Assembly: GCF_000941075.1 (NCBI RefSeq)
Contig: NZ_CP007229.1
Coordinates: 744,001-808,000, forward strand
DNA length: 64,000 nt
Source: Mesomycoplasma dispar
GTDB taxonomy: Bacteria > Bacillota_I > Bacilli_A > Mycoplasmatales > Metamycoplasmataceae
Direction: 5' to 3'
This document shows, piece after piece, positions 52,523-64,000 of the stretch. The notes beneath the pieces were generated by a model. It had not been told where the DNA came from. It saw nothing but the letters and a program-made list of their open reading frames with translations, and searched no databases. Made by a program: the position numbers and the translations under genes. The first letter of the stretch is position 1, and each line of letters opens with the position of its first letter.

Positions 52523-55042
52523 ATGATTAAAGACAAAAATATTACTGTATCTGTTACTAAAAAACTACAAGATCTCGGCTATGATATTAGTTTGTGAGAT
52601 GCTTCTTTGAGCCCCAAATTATTGAATGAAGATATTCTAGAGGTATTGAAAACATCTTCTAAAAGAAATCATAATCTGCAAAAAACCAAAGAAAATTATG
52701 GCTATCCTGATAGAATTTTTTTCAATAAAGAGCATAAACTTTTAATTTTAGTCGAGGAAAAATCAAATATAAAAAAACATCGAGACAACAATCCTTTATG
52801 CGAAAATTTTACATTAAGTAATGAATGTAATGTTGTTGATTTTGCTATCCAAGGAATAATTTGGTATATGCAACAATTTGTTAATAAATTAAAGAATTTA
52901 GAGGATTATAAAATTATCGGAATTGCTGTAAGCGGCGATATTTCTGAAAATAAAATTGGAAAATTTGACTGTTTTGTTGTTGATAATGCTCGTATAAAAC
53001 ACGTTAAAGAAATAACAAATTTTGTAAAAATCGAGGAATTTTTAAGTATTTTTATAGACTTTGATGAGCAAAAACATATTGAAAATATTAAGCAATCTTC
53101 AAAAAAAATTAACCAATTACTAAGAGATCTTGACTCAACAGAGAGGCCAGTGATTCTTTCATACTTAATGATCGCATTATATGGGCAAGATTTAAATAAA
53201 AAATTTGAACTTTTTTCAAAAATAAAAGATAATAAAAATCTTCTAATTGATATGATTTCAAGCGCGATTCAAACCACCTTAACCGAGCAAAAGGTGATGA
53301 AAAATAAAATTGATTTTATTAAAAGTAAAATCAATTTACTAAAAGAATCGCCAGATGTCAAAATTGAAACTATTCATTCAATTTTGACTGAATTAAAAGA
53401 AAACGTTTTACCCTTAATAAACGGAACTTTTTCAACTAGGTCAAATTTTGACATTATTGGAAAATTCTACGAGGAATTTCTAAAATACGCCGGATTTGCT
53501 AATGTAAAAAGGGGAATTGTTCTTACCCCAGAACATATTACAACTTTATTTACAAATTTAATTGATATAAAAACTAACGATGTAATTTTAGATATTTGTT
53601 GTGGAACAGGTTCTTTTTTGATTGCAGCGATGAATAAAATTATTAATACTGTTGAGAATCAAAATTTGCTAGATAAAAAGGAAAAAATTGATAATATCAA
53701 AAAAAAGCAAATAATTGGTGTCGAAATTAATACAACAATGTATATTTTAGCGATTTCCAATATGTTATTTCGTGGTGATGGAAAATCGCAAATTTTTCAT
53801 GGTAGTGCAATTGGTGATTCTTTTGAAACAAAAGAAATTATTAAGAAAATTAAAGAACTATCTCCAACAATTGGATTTATTAATCCGCCTTATTCGGGAA
53901 GAGAAAGTAAAACAAACCCAACTTTTAAGGAAATAACTTTTTTAGAAAAAATATTAAGTTTATGTTCTCGCTACGTAATTATTATCGCACCTTATTCGAT
54001 GTATTTTAGCGAAAATGAAAGACGTGCTAAAATTCTAAAGCAACATAAATTAAAAGCTGTTATTAATATGCCAAAGGAATTGTTTCAACCAAACGCCGCG
54101 ACTTATACCTCAATTGCAATTTTTGAAACAAATATTCCCCATAATTTTGACGAAGAAGTTGCTTTTTACGATCTAAAAGATGACGGATTTGTTATGACCC
54201 CAAAAGGTAGAGTAGATTTTAATAACAATTGAGCTGAAAAAGAGAAAGAATTACTTGATTTTATTAAAAACCCTAATAACAAAGGTAATTTGGTAAATTC
54301 AATTAAAACTAAAATCAAAGAGGATGAGGAATGAAATATTTATGCACATACAAAAACTGACTATTCAAATTTAAAAATAAGTAATTTTGAAAAAGTAATA
54401 AAAAATTATATTTTATTTCAAATTAAAAAGGATTTTGATATTCTTCATTTAAACCTTGATGAATATGAACTTCTTGAGCAACTTATTTTTTCAAAAAAGT
54501 TTAGCGAATACCAAAGAATTATTAAAAAACAGGAAAGCTACACCGCAAAACTTAATATAAATAAGTGAAAATGATTTAAAATAACTGATATTTTCAAAAT
54601 TGAAAACTCAAAAGTACAAAATACCAAAGAATTAATTACCGGACAAGAAATTTATTATATTGGTGCAGCAAAAAATAATAACGGTGTTAAAGCAAAAGTT
54701 GAAAAAATTGATAGTTATGTTTCTAAAGGTAATTGCGTTCTTTTTATTAACGGTGGCGAAGGTTCAGGCGGATATAGTTTGTATCAACCTGATGATTTTA
54801 TGGCAATTAAAGGGTTTACTTCTTGCGGTTATTCAAAGAAACTTAACGTTTTTAACGGCTTATTTTTAGTAACAGTACTCGATCAACACCGGTATAAATT
54901 TAGTTATGGAAGATCTTGGCAAGCAAATCGTTTTAATTCAACTAAAATTTGCCTACCCATTAATGAAAAAGGTAAAATTGATTGGAATTTTATGACTAAT
55001 TTTGTTAAAAATCATCCGCTTGCAAAATTAATTGAAGAATAA
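52523..55042 (+). CDS. Type IIG-like single-chain restriction-modification enzyme (R-M-S fusion)
   Basis: This 839-aa protein has an N-terminal nuclease-like region with PD at 62-63 and E-x-K at 78-80 (LILVEEKSN), a PD-(D/E)xK arrangement. An N6-adenine methylase domain follows with motif I ILDICCGTGSF (~356) and motif IV NPPY (454-457). The C-terminal ~130 residues (TGQEIYYIGAAKNNNG, then SYGRSWQANRF) look like an HsdS-type target-recognition domain. The combination in one chain is typical of type IIG/BcgI-like enzymes. It would both cut and methylate one recognition site. Start ATG 52523 has no strong Shine-Dalgarno; TTG 52607 is an internal alternative. Many TGA-Trp codons occur in the 3' third. 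Confidence 0.85.
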
Positions 55043-55103
55043 AAGGTTAGAATTAAGATTTATATAGGAAAATATCGCCTTTTACAAAAATATTTTCTAA
55101 ATT

Positions 55104-55276
55104 TTAGGTTCAAATTCTCCGAATTGTGTTTAGATCAAATAGGCTAAAGGCGCGGCTGTCATTGCTAAAATTGATATTTTCCCCAAGAGCAAAAAATTTG
55201 TTTTCAAGAATAATGCCGTTAAATTTCCAAAACCCTAAATCAGAAAAATTAGCAAATAAATTTCCGTTTATTAGCA
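55104..55276 (-). pseudogene. C-terminal remnant of signal peptidase I
   Basis: The minus frame ending at TAA 55104-55106 contains FFALGENINFSNDSRAFS and DLNTIRRI. This matches the S26 signal peptidase I box E region, normally GDN-x-x-x-S-x-DSR-x-FG. Only ~55 residues remain, and a stop lies upstream near 55277. The regions with the catalytic Ser and Lys are absent between here and hsdR. The fragment sits at the boundary of the type I restriction-modification operon, suggesting the gene was cut by its insertion or by a rearrangement. Confidence 0.6.
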
Positions 55277-55303
55277 CTAAATTATACTACTTTTGATAAC
55301 GAT

Positions 55304-58300
55304 TTAGTCTGTAAAATTTAGAGAAATCCCTTCATATTTGTTATAGAAGTTTTTCCTTAAATTTTCGATATGTTGTTCTATAATTTCGCTTGCACCATCG
55401 GCACGACGTAATCCCAGCGATTCATTAGATATTTTTCTTATTTGTTTATATGAAGGTTTTTCAAATTTTTCATTTTCAAGTAAATCCTTAATTAATTCAA
55501 TTGTTTCTTCATATTTAAGATTGTTTTGCTCAGTAAAATTTGCAATATCAGTATAAAATTCTTCAGTGGCAAAATCTCTAAATTCAATTTGCACATCAAA
55601 GTTTTTAATGTCTTTTTGGTTAAAATTACCGTTGATTTTTTCAATAAATTTAATAATTAAATCGCTTTTAAAACGTAATTGTTCCGAACTTTTAATTTTG
55701 CCTTTAATTTCCTCAATTATATTATAGTTGATTCTACCATCTTCGTGTAAATGTTTGTTAATAATCGATTGAATTGTTTCAAGATCATAATCAGAAACAC
55801 TCGTTAGTGTAGTTTCAAATTCTATACCATCTAAAATTGAAGTTTTTTCCTTTTTTTCTTCCTCGTGAAGTTGATCTTTAATTATGTGGTAATCTGCCTT
55901 GTACTTGTCAAATAAATTTTCGTTTATTAATTTTTGACCCTTATTTGAAAATTGACTAAAACTGTTTAACAAATGATGTTGTCTTATAAATTCATTGAAT
56001 ATTTTAATATATTGCTTTTTTTCTTCAAGCGATCCACTATCCATATTTTTTTCAGGCGGAAATTGATTTAGAAGTTTTTGAACTATTTTTTTATACAAAT
56101 CGTAAACTTCTTCATATTTAGGTAAAAAAATAGTGCTTTTATTAGAGTCATCGCCAGCATAAATTATTAATGCTTCCTTATTATTTTGCTCTAAATTACG
56201 GAATGAATGAATAATTCCTGCCTCTTTTTCATCGTTATAAATTCGATTTGTTCGTGAATAAGCCTGAATTAATGTGTGTTCTTTTAAATCGCGATCAAGT
56301 CAGAGCGATTGCAATTCTGGCGAGTCAAATCCAGTTATAAAAATGTTAACAACAATTGTAAGATCGATTTTGTTTTTCTTAATTTCCCTTGCCAAATTAG
56401 ATTGATATTCACTAAATTTCCCAATGCCTTTTTTGCTATTTTTATAATTACTTTCTTGGTTTTTGTTATTGGTATCGGAAATTATTTGGTAAAAATCATC
56501 CATTGCTTTTTTAAGAAATTCTTCGTTACTGCTAAAATTTATTTCTTCATTTTCTGAAAAATCGGATAAATAATCGTCTTTTTTCGAGTCGGGACTATAA
56601 ATTATTGCAAGTTTCATTTTGTTTGGATTGTTTTCGCTTAACTGTTTTTTGAATTCTTCGTAATATTTTTGTGCTAATTTAATACTTTCAACTGAAAAAA
56701 GACTATTAAATCTACGATGCTGTTTGTCGCTGTTAAAATAATTTATTATTGTTTTAACATTATTTTTGACTCTAGTTGGGTGGTATAGTGCTTCTTTTTC
56801 ATCAATAGTTTCAACTTTTCGATCGTCAAAATTTTCATTTTTTTTCATTGTAGTATAATTTCTGTATGAAAATCTTAACACGGTTTTATCATCGATTGCA
56901 TTAATAAGCGAATATCGGTGTAATTCGATACCAAAAAGTTGTTCAGTTGTTTGAAATTGATAAACTTTAGTATTATATTCCTTATCTTTTCCGCTTCTAG
57001 GTGTTAAACTCTCTTTAAAAATTGGTGTCCCTGTAAATCCGAACATAAATGATTTTTTAAACGATTTTTTTACTTTTTGGTGCATATCACCGAATTGAGT
57101 ACGGTGGCATTCATCGAAAATAAAAACAACCTTTTCGTTATAAATTGGTAAATTTTTATATTTCTCAACGACTTTGCTTAATTTGTGAATTGTAGTTACA
57201 ATTATTTTTTTATTATAATTATCTTTTTGTAAAATTTTTGACAAATCAGTGGTATTTTTAACTCCTCAAGAATCCTGAATAACTGAATTAGAAGTTTCAA
57301 ATTTTTTATATTCATCTTGAGTTTGATTATCAAGATCTTTGCGATCAACAACAAAAATAACTTTTTTAATATGATCAAAATCAGCCGCTAATTTAGCCAC
57401 TTTATACGAAGTTAACGTTTTTCCCGAACCAGTTGAGTGCCAAATATACCCACCAGAATTTATTGGATCGTTATGCTTTGTTTTTATACGATTAATTATT
57501 TTCTCTGTTGCAACAATTTGGTATGGTCGCATAACAATTAAATTATTTTTTTCATCATTTTTGACAATTATGCAATATTTTGTCAAAATATTTCATAAAA
57601 TTTTGCGAGCGAAAAAATGGTTTGCAAAATCAAGTAAATTTTTAATCTTATTATTTTTTTGATCTGTTAAAAAGGAAGTAAAACCGAAACCATCAGGAAT
57701 TCTTAATTTACTATCTAGTAATTTTTTATTTCTATTTTTAATAGCATCAAGTGCTGTGTTTGAATAATATTTTGTTTCATTTCCATTAGAAATTACAAAA
57801 ATCTGCACATACTCAAAAAGTTTATGTTCTGTGTTAAAACTAGTTTTTTTATAGTATAAATTTTGACTAAATGCTTTTCGAATACTAATGTCTGGTTTTT
57901 TGAGTTCAATTAAAACAAGTGGAAGACCATTTACTAAAATAACAACGTCATAGCGACTTTTTCTACCAGTCTCGTCATTTTCATTCGAAAATTGGTTGAC
58001 AACTTGAAAAGAATTTTTTGTTCATTCTTTTTTGTCAATTAATTTAATGTTTACAAATTTTTGTCCATTATTATTTGGTTTATCAAGTTCCAAATTAATT
58101 ATTTCATCAACCTGAAAAAATTTGTTTTTATCTGATACACTATTAACTTTTTTAGTTATTTCGTATAGAATTTTATCCCATTCATTGTCAGAAAATTTAA
58201 TTTCATTTAATTTTCCGAGTTGGCTTCTTAAGTTATATATCAAATCATTTTCGTTTTTTAAATCTTGTCGATATTCGTAATTATGAGTTTTTAAAATCTC

Positions 58301-58417
58301 GAGGAGTTCAAATTCTCATTCTTTTTCAAGTCGATATATTTTTCTTTTTTCATCTGGTTTATAGGTCGCAACAAGTGTTCACTCTTCTGATTCCAAAATA
58401 TTTTTGACTGGATCCAC
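55304..58417 (-). CDS. hsdR: Type I restriction endonuclease subunit R
   Basis: GTG at 58417, preceded by AAGGA, gives 1037 aa; many TGA-Trp codons fall in this frame. An N-terminal nuclease has RYDVVILVNG and LVLIELKKP (D-x(n)-E-x-K, ~158-170). The SF2 translocase carries STGSGKT (~327), FDECHRTQFG (DEAH-like, ~433), FTGTP and later FITGFDSP and AYSRTNRI. The C-terminal part is helical and mediates assembly with the methylase. It would translocate and cleave DNA lacking the cognate methylation, as a complex with HsdM and HsdS. A longer hydrophobic N-terminal extension is possible in frame but has no ribosome-binding site. Confidence 0.93.
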
Positions 58418-58490
58418 TTTTTTCCTTAAATTATATGTAAATAGTCGCTTTGTTTTTAAAACAATATTCAAAAGGAATTGAAATGTTAAA

Positions 58491-58521
58491 ATTATAACAA
58501 TTTTTAGGGAAAATTTGTTAT
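58491..58521 (-). promoter_or_regulatory. Promoter/operator-like palindrome before hsdR
   Basis: In the 212-nt gap between hsdS copy B and hsdR, TATAAT (minus, 58496-58491) overlaps a near-palindrome, ATAACAAATTTT and AAAATTGTTAT. This suggests hsdR can be transcribed separately, perhaps under repression. Confidence 0.45.
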
Positions 58522-58629
58522 GTTTTCTGCCAAGTAATAAAAAAATAAAATTCAATAACAAATTTTTAAATTAACTTTTGAAATTAGTAATTATAGAATA
58601 AAAAATTTTTGTCATTATTTAGGAAATTT

Positions 58630-59265
58630 TTATTTAACAGTAAGTTTATCAAAAATTAAATTTCTATAAAAATGGTATTGCTTTTCTAAAAGTTTAACTT
58701 CTTCTTCAACGTTATTAATTGTTTTTTCAAAAAGGGAAAAAATTAAGGAAATTTTGTTTTGAATTATTTTTGCTGGAATTAAGACTTCGATTTTTTTCAT
58801 TTTTTCCATTGAAAGCGAAGGGATTGTCGCATCAAAATTAACAAATTTTGGGGTTACGGTTTGCAAAATATACTGTAAAAACTTAGGGTTTACAATTTTT
58901 TGGTCTTTGATTTCGATTATTCCGCAATGCGAATTAGCGCTAAATTTTTCATTTCGGTAAAAAACAGTTCCGGCATAACCATCGATTGTTCAAGTTAAAA
59001 ATTCGCCTTCAAAATCGTAAGTGGAAATTTTTCCAATTTCGCCATTATTAATCGTCGATCCTGAATAAACCGGAAAAATTCCCGGATTTTTTTCAATAAA
59101 TTTCTTGGTTAGTTTTCCGTTTCCACGGGTTAATTTGGTGATTTCACCAATTGATTTTTTATATTTTAAAAAATCAAAAAATTGAAAATTACCTATAAAT
59201 TCAAAGGTTTTTTGCCAAATAAGGTCAAATAAATTAACTATTTCTTCAGAGAGAGAGAGAGAGAG
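58630..59265 (-). CDS. hsdS: HsdS copy B, third target-recognition segment (no start codon of its own)
   Basis: The frame is open from the (CT)9 tract to TAA 58630. It contains an HsdS half with a recognition domain (ITKLTRGNGKLTKKF, KNPGIFPVYSGSTINNGEIG, FYRNEKFSANSHCGII) and a helical end (KMKKIEVLIPAKIIQN, LLEKQYHFYRNLIFDKL). No ATG, GTG or TTG with a ribosome-binding site precedes the domain. It would be translated only as a fusion to the preceding segment, which needs loss of one CT unit or gain of two. It is nearly identical to 60600-61116 of copy A except at the C-terminal helix. Confidence 0.75.
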
Positions 59266-59794
59266 CTATCGCTATTCAGAATATCAAGTAAAATTTTACG
59301 ATAAAAATCAAACTGCTTTTCAGTTAGTTTAGTTTCTTTTTCAATTGTACTAGTGATTTCTTCAAATTTATCAAGAATTTGAAGAACTTTTTCCTGAATT
59401 TCAATAGGAGGAACGGGGATTTGGATGTTTTTCAATGTTGAAGTCGGCATTTTTGGACGACCATTATTTTCGTGTCTATTTTTTGGAACTACAGAAAATA
59501 AAATGTAATAAAAAAATTTTAAGTTGAATTCTCGCTGTTTTAAATTAAGCAAAACACAATCGGAATTCATATTAAATTTACCATTTCGATAAAAAACATA
59601 ACCGGCATCGCCGTTTGTAGTGATTGTTATGTAATTACCATCGTATTCAAAAGTGGAAATTCGTCCCAATTCACCGTTGTTTTTAGTTGCGGCTGAATAA
59701 ACCGGGAAATTTCCCGGATTTTTATTTATAAATTCTTTTGTAAATTTAGGATTTCCACGTTTTATTTCGAAAAGATCAGAAATCTTTTTAGTTT

Positions 59795-59819
<25 letters not shown>
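59238..59819 (-). CDS. hsdS: HsdS copy B, second target-recognition segment
   Basis: A 193-codon HsdS half reads KISDLFEIKRGNPKFTKEF, then a variable recognition core, then VPPIEIQEKVLQILDKFEE, a coiled helix and an SDSSLSLSLKK tail made by the CT repeat. The first possible start is a TTG without a ribosome-binding site, so it is probably expressed by fusion to segment 1 when the upstream repeat loses one unit. Its conserved N-terminal part equals that of copy A segment 2, but the specificity core (NGDAGYVFYRNGKFNMNSD) differs. Confidence 0.75.
59248..59265. repeat. (AG)9 tract, copy B segment 2/3 junction
   Basis: Nine AG units on the plus strand read as (CT)9 in the gene. Segment 2 stops about seven codons past the tract, while segment 3 is open in another frame starting in the same tract. 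Confidence 0.9.
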
Positions 59820-60472
<653 letters not shown>

Positions 60473-60486
60473 TTTTTAATTATATA

Positions 60487-61134
60487 TTATAAATTTTTAA
60501 ATTTATCAAAAATTAAATTTCTATAAAAATTTTGTTGTTTTTTTAGAAATTTAATCTCTTTTTCAATATTATAATTAATTTTATTAAAAATAATTTGAAT
60601 CATTTCAATATCATTAGCAATTTGATCCTGGATTATTTTTGCTGGAATTAAGACTTCGATTTTTTTCATTTTTTCCATTGAAAGCGAAGGGATTGTCGCA
60701 TCAAAATTAACAAATTTTGGGGTTAGGGTTTGCAAAATATACTGTAAAAACTTAGGGTTTACAATTTTTTGGTCTTTGATTTCGATTATCCCGCAATGCG
60801 AATTAGCACTAAATTTTTCATTTCGGTAAAAAACAGTTCCGGCATAACCATCGATTGTTCAAGTTAAAAATTCGCCTTCAAAATCATAAGTGGAAATTTT
60901 TCCAATTTCGCCGTTATTAATCGTCGATCCTGAATAAACCGGAAAATTTCCCGGATTTTTTTCAATAAATTTCTTGGTTAGTTTTCCGTTTCCACGGGTT
61001 AATTTGGTGATTTCACCAATTGGTTTTTTATATTTTAAAAAATCAAAAAATTGAAAATTACCTATAAATTCAAAGGTTTTTTGCCAAATAAGGTCGAATA
61101 AATTAACTATTTGTTCAGAGAGAGAGAGAGAGAG
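60487..61134 (-). CDS. hsdS: HsdS copy A, third target-recognition segment (no start codon of its own)
   Basis: Open from the (CT)9 tract to TAA 60487. Within the frame are EQIVNLFDLIWQKTFEFIGN, ITKLTRGNGK, KNPGNFPVYSGSTINNGEIG and FYRNEKFSANSHCGII. The C-terminal helix (NDIEMIQIIFNKINYNIEKE) differs from that of copy B. A TAG lies immediately upstream of the tract in this frame, and no usable start codon precedes the domain. It is therefore a silent cassette, reachable from segment 2 by loss of one repeat unit. Confidence 0.75.
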
Positions 61135-61709
61135 CTATCGCTAATTTTAAGTAGTTTTAATAAAACGCTTTTATAATATTGATGTTGTTTTTTTATTAAC
61201 TGATTCTCAATTTCAAGTCCTTTAGTAATTTCTTTTTTAAAACTGTTAATTTTGTCAAGAATTTCAACAACTTTTTCCTGAATTTCAATAGGAGGAACGG
61301 GGATTTCGATGTTCAAAAGTTCACTAGATTGCAAAATTGTATAACCTTTTTTTCGAACAATCACGTTATTTAAAGTATATTTTGGTAAAATATAACTAAA
61401 AAATTTCAAATTATTTTTATGTTCAGGTTTTTGTTTTAAAACACCACATAAATTTGTTGTATTAAATTTACCGTTCCGATAAAAAATATGCCCAGCATAA
61501 CCCGCAATTGTCCAAGTTAAAAATTCGCCTTCAAAATCATAAGTGGAAATTTTTCCAATTTCACCTTGATTTAAAATTGATCCCGAATAAACCGGGAAAT
61601 TTCCCGGATTTTTATTTATAAATTCTTTTGTAAATTTAGGATTTCCACGTTTTATTTCAAAAAGATCAGAAATCTTTTTAGTTTCTAAATTTGTACTGAT
61701 GTAAGTCAA
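61107..61709 (-). CDS. hsdS: HsdS copy A, second target-recognition segment
   Basis: A 200-codon HsdS half starts in frame just after the CA/GA tract; its only nearby start is a TTG. It has FEIKRGNPKFTKEF, the core NQGEIGKISTYDFEGEF with AGYAGHIFYRNGKFNTTN, VPPIEIQEKVVEILDKI, and an SDSSLSLSLNK tail from the CT tract to TAG 61107. It fuses to segment 1 if the upstream tract gains one dinucleotide or loses two. Its recognition core differs from that of copy B. Confidence 0.75.
   Translation of the reverse strand: MTYISTNLETKKISDLFEIKRGNPKFTKEFINKNPGNFPVYSGSILNQGEIGKISTYDFEGEFLTWTIAGYAGHIFYRNGKFNTTNLCGVLKQKPEHKNNLKFFSYILPKYTLNNVIVRKKGYTILQSSELLNIEIPVPPIEIQEKVVEILDKINSFKKEITKGLEIENQLIKKQHQYYKSVLLKLLKISDSSLSLSLNK
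61117..61134. repeat. (AG)9 tract, copy A segment 2/3 junction
   Basis: Nine AG units, read as (CT)9 in the gene, place the junction in the same out-of-frame state as in copy B. Confidence 0.9.
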
Positions 61710-61752
61710 AAGTTGTTCGCTGAATATTTTTGTAAAGTATTTGCAGACCTTT

Positions 61753-62403
<651 letters not shown>

Positions 62404-62406
62404 TTT

Positions 62407-64000
62407 TTATTCAATTTCCTCAAATTCACGAATAAATTCGTTAATTTTTTGACGATACTCATCATTTTTAGCAACAATTTCTTCAATTTTTCGGTTTAGT
62501 TCAGCAATATCTTTGACTTCATCTTCTTGAGTTTTTATAACGTATTTACTTACAGAAAGATTGTATTCGTTTTCAACTATTTCATCGATTGTGGCAATTT
62601 TGCTAATATTTTGAATTTCTTTCCGGTTTTTATAAATATCAACAATAAAATCAATATTTTCTTTCGTTAATTTGTTTTTATTCCGATCTTTATAAAATTG
62701 TTCACTCGCATCGATAAAAATTATATTATCACTTTTTTTCGCCTTATTTAAAACTAAAATTGAAGTCGCAATTGTGGTACCGTAAAATAAATTATTTGGC
62801 AAATTAATAACAGCATCAATGCTTGAACTAACTAAATATTCGCGAATTTGTTTCTCAACCCCATCACGGTATAAAACACCAGGGAAACAAACAATTACTG
62901 CGACACCGTTGTTTGCTAAAACATAATTCATATGCATAATAAAAGCCAAATCAGCTTTTGAAGCAGGCGCTAATGGCGCGTATTGAAATCTTTCATCATC
63001 TTTTAACAATGATGGTTTTCAATCTGCTGAATAAGGCGGATTTGAAACAATAATATGATATTTTTGTTCTAGAGAATGTTTTGGATCGGCTAAAGTATCA
63101 CCATGCTCAATTTTGTATTGGTCATAATCAAGATAATGTAACACCATATTCATTCTTGATAAATTATAAGTTGTATGATTTTTTTCTTGACCATAAAGAA
63201 TAATTTCATCTTGTCTAATTTTTTTACCAGTCTCGTGATCGATAACAATTCCCTCTTTGCTTTTTGCTAACTTGATAAATTTAAGTAAAAGTGAACCTGA
63301 ACCACAAGTTGGATCATAAACTTTTAATTTTCCGCGGTTTGGAATTTTAATCGAAGCCAGTGAAATTTGTACTAGTAAATCGGAAACTTCTTGCGGTGTA
63401 AAATATTCACCACCGCCTTTTCCGGCTTTTGCTGCATAAAAATGCATTAAAAATTCGTAGGCATCGCCAAAAGCATCAATATTTGACTTACTGAAATCAC
63501 CAAGTTTAAGTTGGGCAATTTCCTCGATAACATCGACAAGCAAACTATTTCTTTCCTTAACAGAATTACCTAGTTTTTCGTTGTTAAAATTAAGATCACT
63601 AAATAAACCGGCAAAAATTTTGGTATCATTTTCAGGATGTTTGGATTCTTGAATTTCTTTGAAAACCTTTTCTAAATCAACATTGAGATTGTCGTTTTTC
63701 GCAGCGTTTTTTGCGATATTTATAAAAAGTTGACTTGGTTTTAAAAAGAAACCTTTTTCTGTAATAATCAAATTTTCATCAAAATCAAAAATTTTAGCTT
63801 CTTCATCGGAAATATCTTCGTAATTAAAGTTAGAATTACCATTTTCACGTTCGTTTTTGTTAATGTAATTTGTCAAACTTGAAGAAATAAAACGATAAAA
63901 AAGCAAACCAAAAATGTATTGTTTAATATCCCAGGCATCAGCGCCGCCTCTAGTAATATTAGCCAAATTTAAAAGAGTTCTATATAATTGTGTTTTTTCG
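62407..64000 (-). CDS. hsdM: Type I DNA methyltransferase subunit M (N-terminus outside window)
   Basis: The frame is open from the window edge (EKTQLYRTLLNLANI) to TAA 62407. It includes the N-terminal helical domain (RGGADAWDIKQYIFGLLFYR), GEYFTPQEVSDLLVQI, and SAM motif I YDPTCGSGSLLLKF. The adenine-methylase motif IV NPPYSADW (its TGA is Trp) and PLAPASKADLAF follow. It would methylate adenine as an M2S complex, with HsdS supplying specificity. Only a few N-terminal residues should be missing. It is first in the hsdM-hsdS-hsdS-hsdR order and 3 nt from hsdS copy A. Confidence 0.93.

Noticed and set aside
58418-58561. A hydrophobic N-terminal extension of HsdR
   Set aside because: Open frame only. 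The GTG at 58417 has a good Shine-Dalgarno, and the extension overlaps the candidate promoter.

Overview
The window is AT-rich and reads as a mycoplasma genome. Nearly every long gene contains in-frame TGA codons at conserved tryptophan positions, so genetic code 4 applies and ORFs called with the standard code are fragments. Gene content (an F1-like ATPase cluster, large repetitive surface proteins, a membrane nuclease, simple-repeat-laden hsdS genes) fits the Mesomycoplasma hyopneumoniae/ovipneumoniae/dispar group. The species assignment is an inference, not a database result.

Layout. 1-6363 (+): the 3' part of an F1-like ATPase operon, in the order gamma-like, epsilon-like, membrane-associated subunit, alpha-like, beta-like, closed by a hairpin terminator. 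6666-30206 (-): two giant co-oriented genes of about 3870 and 3950 codons. Each has one N-terminal membrane anchor, an array of beta-sandwich-like repeats and a distinct C-terminal domain. The promoter-proximal one carries a 16-nt homopolymer in its first codons. 30207-31784: remnants of a transposase-like gene and another coding fragment. 31785-34934 (+): a frameshifted tandem nuclease-like gene whose catalytic residues are replaced. 35025-41699 (-): a compact carbohydrate operon, pullulanase, oligo-1,6-glucosidase, GH65 phosphorylase and beta-phosphoglucomutase. Together they would turn alpha-glucans and maltose into glucose, glucose 1-phosphate and glucose 6-phosphate.

42023-46617 (+): the conserved rimP-nusA-rnpM-infB-rbfA operon with a promoter, a leader hairpin and a terminator. 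46650-52347 (+): dnaE, a stand-alone 5'-3' exonuclease, an intact membrane nuclease and a choline-kinase-like phosphotransferase. 52523-55042 (+): a single-chain type IIG-like restriction-modification enzyme. 55104-55276 (-): a C-terminal remnant of signal peptidase I. 55304-64000 (-): a type I restriction-modification operon, hsdM, two tandem hsdS arrays and hsdR.

The most unusual structure is the hsdS region. Two tandem copies each contain three target-recognition segments joined by two dinucleotide tracts, (CA)n(GA)m and then (CT)n. At every junction the next segment is out of frame by one or two dinucleotide units. Slippage at the tracts, and recombination between the copies, could therefore change DNA methylation specificity. 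Together with the homopolymer switch in the giant surface gene and the dead-nuclease paralogue, the window looks like a dense block of phase-variable surface and epigenetic functions.
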